39,767 bases of DNA from an uncultured Clostridia bacterium. GTDB lineage: Bacteria; Bacillota; Clostridia; Christensenellales; UBA1242. Positions 1-9,163 of this stretch are shown piece after piece; within the stretch, counting starts at the first letter, position 1, and each line of letters opens with the position of its first letter. The stretch lies in the NCBI GenBank assembly GCA_944380415.1, contig CALWHN010000007.1:1-39767 (forward strand), read 5' to 3'. The translations under genes were made by a program, and so were the position numbers. The notes beneath the pieces are model-generated. The model had not been told where the DNA came from, did not search any database, and saw nothing but the letters and a program-made list of their open reading frames with translations.

Positions 1-33
1 ACAAAATTAAAAAGAAATTAAAATATTAAAAAG

Positions 34-70
34 GTCATAGTAAATAATTACATACTATGACTTTTTTATT
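34..70. terminator. Bidirectional intrinsic terminator
   Basis: A 9-bp inverted repeat (GTCATAGTA at 34-42 with TACTATGAC at 53-61) is followed by a T-run on the plus strand and preceded by an A-run, so it could terminate in either direction. It probably ends a gene lying to the left of the window. Bases 1-33 and 71-179 hold nothing else I recognise. Confidence 0.7.
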
Positions 71-179
71 TTGATTTTTGCTTTTTAAAAAATAAATTTA
101 ATTTTATTAAAATTATTTATAAATTTGTAATACTTTTATTACATATATTTTTTCGCATGAGTTGTGGACTAATATCAGT

Positions 180-207
180 TTGGCTCAAATTAAATTTGTG
201 ATAAAAT
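180..207 (+). promoter_or_regulatory. Putative sigma-A promoter of the Nudix gene (leaderless type)
   Basis: TTGGCT at 180-185, a 16-base spacer and TAAAAT at 202-207 form a plausible promoter. The expected transcription start is at about 214-215, on the ATG at 215, and there is no Shine-Dalgarno sequence. Confidence 0.45.
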
Positions 208-214
208 GAATAAT

Positions 215-634
215 ATGGAAAATAATTTAAAAATTGAATTTTTTGAGCTTGGAAAAATTGACGAAAGTCTGTTTACAAGAGTTGTTGTTGTTTGTAGGTA
301 TGGACAAAAATTTGTTTATGTCAGGCAAAAAGGAAGGGAAAGCTGGGAGATCCCCGGCGGGAAAATAGAGTTAAACGAAACGTGGCAAAGCGCGGCAAGG
401 CGAGAACTATTTGAAGAAACTGGGGCAAAAGAATTTAAGCTTGAGCCAATTTGCGGATATAAAATTTCAAAGCCTGCCCTCTTGCTTTTTGCAGAAATTG
501 AAGTGTTTGGACAAAAACCAGATTCTGAAATTGAAGAGGTTGGCTTTTTTAACGAGCCGCCAAAAAATTTAACATACGCCGACTCTCACACAAAAATGTT
601 TGAAAAAGTTAAAAAATTTAAGAAATTACAATAA
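215..634 (+). CDS. Nudix hydrolase
   Basis: A small Nudix-fold pyrophosphatase of 139 residues. Numbered from the longer possible start at 206, the Nudix box spans residues 52-74 and fits G-x5-E-x7-REL-x-EE-x-G-A exactly, including the glutamates that bind Mg2+ or Mn2+. The fold normally hydrolyses a nucleoside diphosphate linked to another group; oxidised nucleotides, ADP-ribose and nucleotide sugars are all possible and the sequence does not decide. I prefer the ATG at 215 because it sits seven bases after a TAAAAT -10 element, whereas the ATG at 206 overlaps that element; neither has a ribosome binding site. The gene runs tail-to-tail into the DUF1846 gene, with six bases between the two stop codons and no terminator visible. 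Confidence 0.9.
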   Translation: MENNLKIEFFELGKIDESLFTRVVVVCRYGQKFVYVRQKGRESWEIPGGKIELNETWQSAARRELFEETGAKEFKLEPICGYKISKPALLLFAEIEVFGQKPDSEIEEVGFFNEPPKNLTYADSHTKMFEKVKKFKKLQ

Positions 635-640
635 CATTCT

Positions 641-2131
641 TTATTCCTCAAAGAGGTTATTGCTTAAAAAGACAGGTTGGGAAGTTATGTTTACGCCAAG
701 CTTTTTTAAAAGTTGCTCCTCTGCCGATGGGAGAATAAAAGTTGAATGTGCCTCAACTCCAGAAAGATTTGAAAGTGCTTCAATTGCTTTTTTTGCCTTT
801 GTGTTTGAACGAGCAGAAATTGAAAGAGCAATTAAAACATCGTCCAAAGATAAGATGCTTGAGCGAGCGCTTGAATATGCCTTTCTAAAGTCAACAATTG
901 GAAGCAAGATGTCGTCTGAAATTATATCAAAATTGTCGTCTATATCGGCAAGCGCTTTGAGCGCATTTAAAACAACCGTTCCACAGGCGGAAATCATTTT
1001 CTTGTTCTTTCCAAAGATAATTTTTCCGTTTGGAAGTTCCATTGCGATGCACGGCAATTTAAACTTCTTTTCCGCCGCCTTGGCCTCTTCAACAACTGGA
1101 AGAAAGGAAGGAACAAGTTCAAGCTCTGCCATTAAGCTTTTTGTTCGGTCAACCGTTTCAAGAGAAACAAGACCCTTTTTAAAATCACATTCTGCTTGCA
1201 AAAACCTTCTAACAACCTCTTTTTTTGCCGCCTCGCAAGCCAGGCTGTGGTTTGTTATTGCGCTTGCAACCATGTTGACGCCCATGTCGGTTGGAGATTT
1301 ATACACGTCCTTTCCAGTAATCTTTTTTAAAATGTTTTTCAAAACGGGATAAACCTCAATGTCTCTGTTATAGTTGACCGTTAGTTTTCCATAGGCAGAG
1401 AAATGATATGGGTCTATTTGGTTGATGTCTTTCAAATCTGCAGTTGCAGACTCATATGCAATGTTAATTGGATCTTTAAGCGGAAGGTTCCAAACAGGAA
1501 AAGTTTCAAACTTTGAATAACCCGCTTTAATTCCCCTTTTAAAGTCATGGTACATTTGGCTTAAACAAGTTGCAAGTTTTCCGCTTGATGGCCCCGGCGC
1601 AGTTACAACAACCAACGGCTTTGTTGTTGGAACATATGGATTTGCGCCATAACCCTCGTCTGAAACAATTACGTCAACCTCGTTTGGATAACCTTTTGTT
1701 GGCCTGTGGATAAAAACTCTTTCGCCGCGCTGCTCAAGTTTTCTTGCAAACTTTGTTGCATTTGGCTGGTCCTCATAAAGGGTTATAATGATTGATGAAA
1801 CAAAAAGACCAAGGCCGCGCAAGCTGTCAACAAGCCTTAAAACTTCGTTGTCATAGCTTAGGCCAAGGTCCGCCCGAATTTTATTTTTTTCTATGTCTCT
1901 TGCAGAGATGCAAAAAATTATTTCCGCCCTGTCTTTTAGTTTTAGCAACAGTTTGGTTTTGATGTTTGGGTCAAAGCCCGGGAGAACTCGCGCAGCGTGG
2001 TAATCGTCAAAAAGTTTGCCGCCAAATTCAAGATATAGTTTGTTGTTAAATTTTTCAACTCGCTCAATAATTTTTTCGCTTTGGAGCTTTAAATATAGCT
2101 CATTATCAAAAGCAATTTCTCTTTTGTTCAT
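641..2131 (-). CDS. DUF1846 family protein
   Basis: A 496-residue protein matching DUF1846 (PF08903) in length and along its whole sequence. The family is widespread in Firmicutes and Actinobacteria and has known structures, but no settled biochemical function that I know of. A glycine-rich loop, PGPSSGK at about residues 179-185, resembles a phosphate-binding loop and is typical of the family. Start choice is secure: an A-rich stretch followed by GGGGGG lies a few bases upstream of the ATG and serves as a strong, unusually G-rich Shine-Dalgarno. The gene diverges from the inositol-monophosphatase-family gene across 110 bases and converges on the Nudix gene. Confidence is high for the family and low for any role. 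Confidence 0.92.
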   Translation of the reverse strand: MNKREIAFDNELYLKLQSEKIIERVEKFNNKLYLEFGGKLFDDYHAARVLPGFDPNIKTKLLLKLKDRAEIIFCISARDIEKNKIRADLGLSYDNEVLRLVDSLRGLGLFVSSIIITLYEDQPNATKFARKLEQRGERVFIHRPTKGYPNEVDVIVSDEGYGANPYVPTTKPLVVVTAPGPSSGKLATCLSQMYHDFKRGIKAGYSKFETFPVWNLPLKDPINIAYESATADLKDINQIDPYHFSAYGKLTVNYNRDIEVYPVLKNILKKITGKDVYKSPTDMGVNMVASAITNHSLACEAAKKEVVRRFLQAECDFKKGLVSLETVDRTKSLMAELELVPSFLPVVEEAKAAEKKFKLPCIAMELPNGKIIFGKNKKMISACGTVVLNALKALADIDDNFDIISDDILLPIVDFRKAYSSARSSILSLDDVLIALSISARSNTKAKKAIEALSNLSGVEAHSTFILPSAEEQLLKKLGVNITSQPVFLSNNLFEE

Positions 2132-2241
2132 ATGCCCCCCTTTTTTTTAAAACAAATTTAAGTATAAAAGATTTTTTTAAGATTTCATAATAAATAACAA
2201 AATAAGTTTAAAATTTATTTTTATTATGATAAACTTTTGCC

Positions 2242-2994
2242 ATGACAAAAGAACTTGAATTTTTAATCAATATTTCAAAAGCGGCAGGTGCTCTAATAAC
2301 AGAGAATATGGAAGTTTTTCAAAAGGGCGAAAACGATTTAGTAACAAATTTCGATTTAATGCTTGAAAAATATATAATTTCGCAGATAAAAGAAAACTTT
2401 CCAAATTTTGATATCGTAAGCGAAGAATTTAACCCAAGTGGCAAGCTAACAGAAAACTGTTTTGTTATCGACCCAATAGACGGAACAATTAACTTTGCAA
2501 ACAATTATCCTCTTTGGGCAATTCAGCTAGCCTGCGTTAAGGGCGGGAAAACTTGCGCGGCGGTAATTTACGCCCCAAAATTAAATGAACTTTTTTATGC
2601 AGATGAAAACGGCGCTTTTCTAAACGACAAAAAAATTTCGGTTAGCAGCCTTCAAAAGGAAAAAACAATTTGCGCCCATGAAGGCAGAGATAAGATTTTA
2701 CACAACATTGAGATTTCAAAATCAATCCCCCACATTCGCTCAACTGGAAGCGCAGCAATAAGCTTTGCTTCTGTTGCAGCCGGAAGGTTTGGCGCTAATT
2801 TGTTTACCCGAGACAACCCGTGGGACTATATTCCCGGAACTTACATTTGTAAAATGGCCGGAGCCAAGATTATCGACAAAAAAGAATGCCACATCGCAGC
2901 AAGTTCACTTGATTATGCTAAATTTTTAGAAAACGTTTCAGACAAAGTAAAAATTCAAAACATAATTAACTATAGCGCCACTTGTGCGCTTTAA
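2242..2994 (+). CDS. Inositol monophosphatase family protein
   Basis: A 250-residue member of the Mg2+-dependent, Li+-sensitive phosphatase family that includes inositol monophosphatase, CysQ and some fructose-bisphosphatases. The metal-site motifs are in order: VSEE at residues 59-62, DPIDGT at 77-82 (usually followed by NF, as here) and WD at 194-195 within the region TRDNPWDYIPG. Length is normal for the family. Substrate cannot be told from sequence. The ATG has no Shine-Dalgarno; TATGAT at 2225-2230 could be a -10 element and would give a leader of only about five bases. The stop codon at 2992-2994 abuts the stop of the small convergent gene at 2995, with no space for a terminator. Confidence 0.92.
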   Translation: MTKELEFLINISKAAGALITENMEVFQKGENDLVTNFDLMLEKYIISQIKENFPNFDIVSEEFNPSGKLTENCFVIDPIDGTINFANNYPLWAIQLACVKGGKTCAAVIYAPKLNELFYADENGAFLNDKKISVSSLQKEKTICAHEGRDKILHNIEISKSIPHIRSTGSAAISFASVAAGRFGANLFTRDNPWDYIPGTYICKMAGAKIIDKKECHIAASSLDYAKFLENVSDKVKIQNIINYSATCAL

Positions 2995-3153
2995 TTAGTC
3001 TTCCATCGCATAATAGCTTCCGGAATGTTGCGTTGCAGGGAACCTTTGGCCTTTTTCAAGGTATGTTGCCCCGCCGCATCTTCCGTTTGCATCATAGCAA
3101 GCGTAGTTGCCGGATTGTGGGGCTTGTTCGCCTGGCCTAAATTGTCCGTTCAT
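2995..3153 (-). CDS. Small YjzC-like protein (52 aa)
   Basis: A 52-residue open reading frame with a strong Shine-Dalgarno (GGAGGTGG) four bases before the ATG. The protein begins MNGQFRPGEQAPQSGNY and ends in a region with KGQRFPATQHSGSYY. The pattern of PGE-AP-SG-Y near the start and a KG-xx-FP segment near the end resembles the YjzC-like family (PF14168) of short Firmicutes proteins, whose function is unknown. Two cysteines (residues 19 and 26) fall in the middle. Codon use looks coding, and its stop directly abuts that of the neighbouring phosphatase. The gene call is firm; the family assignment is from memory of the motif. Confidence 0.75.
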   Translation of the reverse strand: MNGQFRPGEQAPQSGNYACYDANGRCGGATYLEKGQRFPATQHSGSYYAMED

Positions 3154-3206
3154 TTTCCACCTCCAACATTATCTTGTGCAGTTAGAAATTTTTAATTCAA
3201 ACAAAA

Positions 3207-3228
3207 TAAAACCTGCTTTCGCAGGTTT
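3207..3228 (-). terminator. Intrinsic terminator of the secreted-protein gene
   Basis: The perfect hairpin AAAACCTGC-TTTC-GCAGGTTTT is followed on the minus strand by a T-rich run. It lies just after the stop codon at 3233. Confidence 0.85.
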
Positions 3229-3232
3229 TGTG

Positions 3233-4087
3233 TTAGTTGGACTCAGTTGATGTAATAAAATCAACTGTCATCGTGTAAGTCTGGCTGTTATATTCAAAGC
3301 TAACTTGCGCTGTGTGATAGCCAAGCGAAACAACCGTGTCGTCGGTTACCTCTTGGCCGTCCAGTTGCAATATATTGAAAGTTTGAATTTGTGTTGGATG
3401 ATTGGCAAGATTTCTATAGTCTTGGTCTTCACTGTACATGTCAAGAGCAATTTTAATGTACCCATTTGTTTCTATTTGAGAAACAGTTTCTTGGCCAGTT
3501 GAATTGAAAAACACATTTCTTCTTCCTCCGTTTGATAAATATCCTCCTGTTGGAACATCACTTCCAGATGGAACGTAAGAATCCTCAAACATTGGAGGAT
3601 AATCTCCAAAAAATGTAATATTTTCACAAATGTGAAGTTCATTTAGTATCGAAGTAAGATCCACTACCTCTGGAACTTCCTCCCCTTCGTTCCATTCAAT
3701 TTCCATAACAACTTCGCCGTTTTCTCTTTGACAGCCATAACAATAAGTTGCTGTATATTGAAAGGTTTCTTCCGAGGTTGGAATTGCATCGCCTCTTATA
3801 ATTATAATCATATAGATGTCACCTTGTTCAGTAGCCGTTTGCACTTCAAAAGTATTGTTTGAAAAGAGTTTAACATGCTGATTATAATATGAACCTTCAC
3901 CACTAGGGTTATCCATTTCTCCCCAATAATATTTAACGACGCTAACTGGCGGCTCAAAACTCAGCTCTCCGCTTAAATTAAAGCTTTCGTTTGGCGCGGC
4001 AAAGACAAAGGCCGAAAGCCCAAGCGTTAGAACAAGGGCAAAACCCAAAACAACCCAAAACAACATTACTTTTAATTTTGTTCCCAT
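3233..4087 (-). CDS. Secreted protein of unknown function
   Basis: A 284-residue protein I do not recognise. It has a classic signal peptide: a lysine-containing start, a hydrophobic core (about residues 8-30) and a likely signal-peptidase cut after FVFA, leaving a mature protein that begins APNES. There is no lipobox, sortase signal or second membrane segment, so it is probably released. The mature part is acidic and rich in polar and aromatic residues, with a CYGC pair at about residues 117-120 and one further cysteine, suggesting a beta-rich exported domain. An AAGGGGA Shine-Dalgarno supports the ATG. It is a single-gene unit with its own terminator and a promoter whose spacer is nearly all G. 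Confidence 0.8.
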   Translation of the reverse strand: MGTKLKVMLFWVVLGFALVLTLGLSAFVFAAPNESFNLSGELSFEPPVSVVKYYWGEMDNPSGEGSYYNQHVKLFSNNTFEVQTATEQGDIYMIIIIRGDAIPTSEETFQYTATYCYGCQRENGEVVMEIEWNEGEEVPEVVDLTSILNELHICENITFFGDYPPMFEDSYVPSGSDVPTGGYLSNGGRRNVFFNSTGQETVSQIETNGYIKIALDMYSEDQDYRNLANHPTQIQTFNILQLDGQEVTDDTVVSLGYHTAQVSFEYNSQTYTMTVDFITSTESN

Positions 4088-4148
4088 TTTTTATCCCCTT
4101 TTTTTATTTTTCTTTTTTAAAAAATTTTTATTCCGCAAGCTTATATAT

Positions 4149-4178
4149 ATCTTACTGCCCCCCTTCCCCCCCTGTCAA
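4149..4178 (-). promoter_or_regulatory. Promoter with a G-tract spacer
   Basis: On the minus strand TTGACA (4173-4178) is followed by a spacer beginning G7-AA-G6 (4158-4172), and then by TAAGAT (4149-4154) as the best -10, giving an 18-base spacer. The rest of 4088-4365 is AT-rich. It holds a weak hairpin (AAAGTG/CACTTT with a T-run, about 4315-4340) just before uvrB, and nothing else I can name. Confidence 0.6.
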
Positions 4179-4365
4179 GTTTTTTTACATGTTTTTTAAA
4201 AATTTTTTTAAGGGTTTGAGGCGCAATGTCAAATTAATATTCAAACCAATTATAAAGCAGAAAAAACAAAAAGATATGTCGGCTATCCGTAAACTTTAAA
4301 ATAATTTTTTAACAAAGTGCGTTAAAACACTTTATTTTTTCTAAAAATAGGTTAAAATATATATT

Positions 4366-6330
4366 ATGGAGTATAGGAACTTTCAGCTGGTTTCTAATTT
4401 TAAACCATCAATAGACCAAAAAAACGCGATTGACAACTTAACCGCGGGTTTAAACGATGGCTTAAAAAACCAGGTTCTCCTTGGCGTCACTGGGAGCGGA
4501 AAGACTTTTACAATGGCAAACATTATTGCCAACATCAACAAGCCAACGCTTGTGATCGCCCACAACAAAACTCTTGCCGCTCAACTTTGCAACGAGTTTA
4601 GAGAATTCTTTCCAAACAATCGCGTTGAATATTTTGTTTCATATTACGATTACTATCAGCCCGAGGCCTACATTGTTTCAACCGACACATACATAGAAAA
4701 GGACATGGCAATCAACGACGAAATTGAAAAACTTCGAAACTCCGCAACGGCCTCCCTGTTTGAGCGAAGCGACACGATTATTGTTGCCTCGGTTTCCTGC
4801 ATCTATGGCCTTGGAGATCCGGAGGAATACAACGGGCTTCAAGTTAACGTTCGCGAAGGAGATGTTGTTGACAGAAACTCAATTATGAGAAAGCTAATTG
4901 AAATTCAATACACGCGAAACGACATTGAATTCAAGCGCAGCACCTTTCGCGTTAAAGGCGACACGCTTGATGTGTTCCCAGCAAACAGCAGCGAAATTGC
5001 AACTAGAATTGAATTTTTTGGCGATGAAATTGAAAAAATCTATCAATTCAATGCCTTAACCGGCGAAAAAGTTTTCGAATTGAAGTCCCAAACTTTTTTT
5101 CCTGCAACCCACTATGCAATTTCTCGCGGCCGCCTTTTAAGCGCTATTAGAGAAATTGAAAAGGATGCGGAAGAAGAAGTTAACGCATTTAAATTTCAAG
5201 ACAAACTGATTGAAGCTCAAAGGCTTAAAGAAAAAGTTGAATATGACGTTGAGATGATGAAGGAAGTTGGATATTGCAGCGGAATTGAAAACTATTCTCG
5301 CTATTTTGACGGAAGAAAGCCGGGCGAAGCACCATACACTCTTTTGGATTATTTCCCAAAGGGGTTTATAACGTTGATTGACGAAAGCCACATGACAATC
5401 CCCCAAATTCGTGCAATGTACAATGGAGACCGCTCAAGAAAGGACAACTTGGTTGAATATGGCTTCAGGCTTAAATCTGCCTATGACAACCGACCACTTA
5501 ATTTTGACGAATTTAAGGAAAAGATTGGCCAAACAGTTTATGTTTCTGCGACGCCAGGCAAATATGAACTTTCCGTTGCGGACAACATAACAGAACAGTT
5601 AATTAGGCCAACAGGGCTTTTGGACCCTTCAATTGAGGTTTTGAAAACGGAGGGGCAAATTTCTGCCCTGCTTGAAGAAATTAAAAAGACAACAAAAAAA
5701 TCTGGAAGGGTTTTGGTTACAACTTTGACCAAAAAAATGGCGGAAGATTTGACAAACTATCTCTGTGAGAACGGAGTTAAGGCAAGATATCTCCACTCTG
5801 AAATAGACACGATGGAGAGAATTGATATAATAAACGACCTTAGAAGCGGCGAGTATGACGTTTTGGTTGGAATTAACCTTTTAAGAGAGGGGCTTGACCT
5901 TCCGGAGGTCATGTTGGTTGCAATTTTGGACGCAGATAAAGAGGGCTTCTTGCGAAGCGAAGGCGCATTAATTCAAACAATTGGCCGCGCAGCAAGAAAC
6001 AGCGAGGGCCACGTTTTGATGTTTGCAGACAGGATTACAGATGCAATGAAGGCCGCAATTGACGAAACAAACAGAAGGCGAAAAATCCAGCAGGAATACA
6101 ACGAAAAATATGGAATAACGCCAAAAACAATTGTTAAAGAGATTAAAAACACAATTGAAATAACCAAAAAATCACTTGGTAATTTGGATAAGACAGACAT
6201 TTCTGAACAAATTGAAAAACTTAAAGCGCTTATGAAAATTGCTTCGTCAAATTTGGATTTTGAGCTTGCAATTAAATATCGAGAAGAAATTAGTAAATTA
6301 AAAAAGAGGTTGGAAAGTGGAAAACGATAA
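4366..6330 (+). CDS. uvrB: Excinuclease ABC subunit B
   Basis: UvrB is the damage-verifying helicase-like subunit of nucleotide-excision repair: UvrA loads it on DNA, and it then recruits UvrC. The 654 residues match the usual length. Visible features are the Walker A motif GVTGSGKT (40-47), the beta-hairpin region rich in tyrosines ([13 protein letters not shown], about 90-103), the helicase box DESH (339-342), the helicase C-terminal motifs with QTIGRAARN, and the C-terminal UVR coiled coil (about 617-650) that contacts UvrC. It is the first gene of uvrB-uvrA-uvrC, and uvrA starts inside its last codons. There is no Shine-Dalgarno; TAAAAT at 4353-4358 ends seven bases before the ATG, suggesting a leaderless message. 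I found no LexA-type operator upstream. Confidence 0.98.
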   Translation: MEYRNFQLVSNFKPSIDQKNAIDNLTAGLNDGLKNQVLLGVTGSGKTFTMANIIANINKPTLVIAHNKTLAAQLCNEFREFFPNNRVEYFVSYYDYYQPEAYIVSTDTYIEKDMAINDEIEKLRNSATASLFERSDTIIVASVSCIYGLGDPEEYNGLQVNVREGDVVDRNSIMRKLIEIQYTRNDIEFKRSTFRVKGDTLDVFPANSSEIATRIEFFGDEIEKIYQFNALTGEKVFELKSQTFFPATHYAISRGRLLSAIREIEKDAEEEVNAFKFQDKLIEAQRLKEKVEYDVEMMKEVGYCSGIENYSRYFDGRKPGEAPYTLLDYFPKGFITLIDESHMTIPQIRAMYNGDRSRKDNLVEYGFRLKSAYDNRPLNFDEFKEKIGQTVYVSATPGKYELSVADNITEQLIRPTGLLDPSIEVLKTEGQISALLEEIKKTTKKSGRVLVTTLTKKMAEDLTNYLCENGVKARYLHSEIDTMERIDIINDLRSGEYDVLVGINLLREGLDLPEVMLVAILDADKEGFLRSEGALIQTIGRAARNSEGHVLMFADRITDAMKAAIDETNRRRKIQQEYNEKYGITPKTIVKEIKNTIEITKKSLGNLDKTDISEQIEKLKALMKIASSNLDFELAIKYREEISKLKKRLESGKR

Positions 6331-9163
6331 GATAATAATTAAAGGGGCAAGGGAAAATAACCTTAAAAACATTGACCTTGAACTTCCAAGAAACAAGTTG
6401 ATTGTGTTTACGGGCGTCAGCGGAAGCGGAAAGAGCACGCTTGCCTTTGACACGATTTTTGCCGAAGGTCAAAGAAGATATATGGACAGCCTGTCCTCCT
6501 ATGCGCGCCAATTTTTGGGTCAATCGTCCAAGCCAGATGTCGACAGCATTGAGGGGCTTTCGCCTGCAATTTCAATTGACCAAAAGTCAACCAACCACAA
6601 CCCTCGTTCAACAGTTGGAACGATTACGGAAATTTATGACTATCTAAGGCTTTTATACTCTAAGATTGGAAAGCCTTTTTGTCCAAACTGCAACAAGGAA
6701 ATTTCAACGCAAACTGTTGACCAAATAATCGACAGGCTTTTGGAAACTCCAAACGGGGCCAAAATGCTTTTAACTTCGCCAATTGTCAAAGGCAAAAAGG
6801 GAACCCACCAAGATATAATTGAATCAATCAAGAAAAAGGGCTACTCAAGGCTTTTGATTGACGGGAAGATTAAAAAGGTTGATGAGGAAATTTCCCTTGA
6901 AAAGAACATAAGACACAACATTTCTGTTATTGTTGACAGAATTGTTATGAAAGAAGGAATTGTTGAAAGGCTTTCAGACAGCGTTGAACAAGCGCTTGGG
7001 CTGAGCCACGGAATTTTGGATGTTTTCTTTGAAAATAACCGCCATGAAATGTTCAGCACGCGCCACTCCTGCCCAACTTGCGGCTACTCTCTTGACGAAA
7101 TAACGCCAAGGCTTTTCAGCTTTAACAGTCCGTTTGGCGCATGTCCAAACTGCAGCGGCCTTGGCTATACAATGGACATAGACGAATCGCTGATTCTAAA
7201 GAACAAGCGCCTTTCAGTTAAGGGCGGCGCTTTCAATGTTGCTGGGTGGAAATATATTTATGGCGGCATGACGAAGGGCTATTTTGACGCCATTTCAGAA
7301 AAATATGACATAGACTTAAACGCGCCAATCTCTTCGCTTCCGAAGGAAAAGTTGAACATTTTTTTGTATGGAACTGGCGATGAAACTCTTGACGTAACAT
7401 TTAAAACAAACAATGGAAACATAAAGTCCTTTACGGCGCCGTTTGAAGGAATTATTAACAACTTAAAGAGAAGGTTTAAAGAAACAGACAGCGAATTCAT
7501 GCGAAGCGAAATCCAAAAGCTTATGAAAAACCAAAAGTGCCCGGTTTGCGGTGGAAAGCGCCTAAAACAAACTGCCCTGTCCGTCAAAGTTGCAAATCTT
7601 GACATTGCAGAGATGTCTGCAATGTCTGTTGACAAGCTTTTGAAGTTTTTGGAAAACATAAACATTAGCAACTATGACAAAAAAGTTGGGCAAAGCATCT
7701 TTAAAGAAATAACCTCCCGCCTTCAGTTCTTAAAAAATGTTGGCCTTTCCTACTTAACGCTTTCAAGAGAGGCGGAAACCCTGAGCGGCGGCGAAGCTCA
7801 AAGAATTAGGCTTGCAACCCAAATTGGAAGCGGGCTCACCGGCGTTTTATACATCTTAGATGAGCCAAGCATTGGCCTTCATCAAGTTGACAACGAAAAG
7901 CTTTTAAACACGCTTTTTTCGCTTAGAAATTTAGGAAACACGCTGATTGTTGTTGAACACGACGAAGAGACAATTTTATATGCAGACTATGTTGTTGACG
8001 TTGGCGTTTACGCCGGCGTTCATGGCGGCGAAATTGTTGCAACTGGAACGCCACAGGACATCATGAATTGCCCAAGGTCGATAACCGGCCAGTTCCTTTC
8101 TGGGAAGGAAAAAATTGAAATCCCAAAGAAAAGAAGACGCCCAAAAGGATTCTTCAGAATTTTAAGCTGCTCGGAAAACAATCTTAAAAAAATTGAAGCT
8201 AAATTCCCTGTTGGCTGTTTCACCTGCGTAACAGGCGTTAGTGGAAGCGGAAAGAGCACGCTTGTTTCAAGAACGCTCTACCCAATTTTGGCAAACTATT
8301 TAAACAAAACTCAGCGCGAAGAGGGAAAACACGGAAAAGTTTCTGGCCTTGAACTTTTCGACAAGGTTATCAGCATCGACCAATCGCCAATTGGACGAAC
8401 TCCGCGCTCCAATCCCGCAACCTACACAGGCGTCTTCACCGCAATTAGAGAACTTTTTGCAACAACGCAAACGGCAAAAGTTAAGGGCTTTAGCGCTTCT
8501 AGATTTAGTTTTAACGTTCCTAGCGGGCGCTGCGAGCGCTGCGAGGGCGAAGGAATTAAGCGAATTGAAATGTATTTCCTTCCAGACATTGAAGTCCCCT
8601 GCGAAGTTTGCGAAGGAAAGAAATATAACCAAGAAACGCTTTCCGTATACTACAAGGGAAAGAACATAAGCGAAGTTTTGGACATGACCGTTGAAGAAGC
8701 TCTTGAGTTCTTTAAGAACATTCCAAACATTCGAACAAAGCTTCAAGCGCTTTATGATGTTGGGCTTGGATATATCAAACTTGGCCAGTCCTCAACAACG
8801 CTCAGCGGCGGAGAGGCACAAAGGGTTAAACTTGCAACAGAACTTGCAAAGAGAAGCACAGGAAAAACGCTTTACATTTTGGACGAGCCAACAACCGGGC
8901 TTCACATGTATGACGTCAGAAAACTGATTAATATTCTTCAAACTTTTGTTGACAAGGGAAACACCGTTGTTGTTATTGAACACAACCTAGATGTCATAAA
9001 AGTTGCAGATTACATCATAGACCTTGGCCCAGAGGGCGGGGACGCTGGCGGCGAAATTGTTGCATCTGGAAACCCCGAAAAGGTTGCTAAATGTGAAAAC
9101 AGTTACACGGGAATGTATTTAAAAAAGATTCTTTCAAAGGAGAAAAGTGGAACAGAAAATTAA
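6317..9163 (+). CDS. uvrA: Excinuclease ABC subunit A
   Basis: UvrA is the dimeric ABC-type ATPase that finds DNA lesions and delivers UvrB. The 948 residues contain both ATPase halves: Walker [10 protein letters not shown] at 33-41 and again at about 640-648, and the LSGGEAQR signature at 489-496 and 829-836. Zinc-binding CxxC groups are present, including CPTC/CPNC, CPVC and CERC/CEVC, as in the family. The start is GTG at 6317, overlapping the end of uvrB by 14 bases with an AGAGG-containing Shine-Dalgarno upstream, so the two are probably translationally coupled. Its own end overlaps the start of uvrC by 17 bases. Confidence 0.98.
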   Translation: MENDKIIIKGARENNLKNIDLELPRNKLIVFTGVSGSGKSTLAFDTIFAEGQRRYMDSLSSYARQFLGQSSKPDVDSIEGLSPAISIDQKSTNHNPRSTVGTITEIYDYLRLLYSKIGKPFCPNCNKEISTQTVDQIIDRLLETPNGAKMLLTSPIVKGKKGTHQDIIESIKKKGYSRLLIDGKIKKVDEEISLEKNIRHNISVIVDRIVMKEGIVERLSDSVEQALGLSHGILDVFFENNRHEMFSTRHSCPTCGYSLDEITPRLFSFNSPFGACPNCSGLGYTMDIDESLILKNKRLSVKGGAFNVAGWKYIYGGMTKGYFDAISEKYDIDLNAPISSLPKEKLNIFLYGTGDETLDVTFKTNNGNIKSFTAPFEGIINNLKRRFKETDSEFMRSEIQKLMKNQKCPVCGGKRLKQTALSVKVANLDIAEMSAMSVDKLLKFLENINISNYDKKVGQSIFKEITSRLQFLKNVGLSYLTLSREAETLSGGEAQRIRLATQIGSGLTGVLYILDEPSIGLHQVDNEKLLNTLFSLRNLGNTLIVVEHDEETILYADYVVDVGVYAGVHGGEIVATGTPQDIMNCPRSITGQFLSGKEKIEIPKKRRRPKGFFRILSCSENNLKKIEAKFPVGCFTCVTGVSGSGKSTLVSRTLYPILANYLNKTQREEGKHGKVSGLELFDKVISIDQSPIGRTPRSNPATYTGVFTAIRELFATTQTAKVKGFSASRFSFNVPSGRCERCEGEGIKRIEMYFLPDIEVPCEVCEGKKYNQETLSVYYKGKNISEVLDMTVEEALEFFKNIPNIRTKLQALYDVGLGYIKLGQSSTTLSGGEAQRVKLATELAKRSTGKTLYILDEPTTGLHMYDVRKLINILQTFVDKGNTVVVIEHNLDVIKVADYIIDLGPEGGDAGGEIVASGNPEKVAKCENSYTGMYLKKILSKEKSGTEN

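Noticed and set aside
600..1352. A 250-codon plus-strand frame antisense to the DUF1846 gene
   Set aside because: It lies wholly opposite a well-supported conserved gene apart from its first bases, has no family resemblance, and its composition is that of a shadow frame.
3991..4299. A plus-strand frame of 102 codons overlapping the start of the secreted-protein gene
   Set aside because: It reads antisense through that gene's signal peptide and then through AT-rich promoter DNA; no Shine-Dalgarno and no recognisable protein.
4240..4366. LexA/DinR-type SOS operator before uvrB
   Set aside because: I looked for a GAAC-N4-GTTC type palindrome and found none; only a weak AAAGTG/CACTTT hairpin is present.
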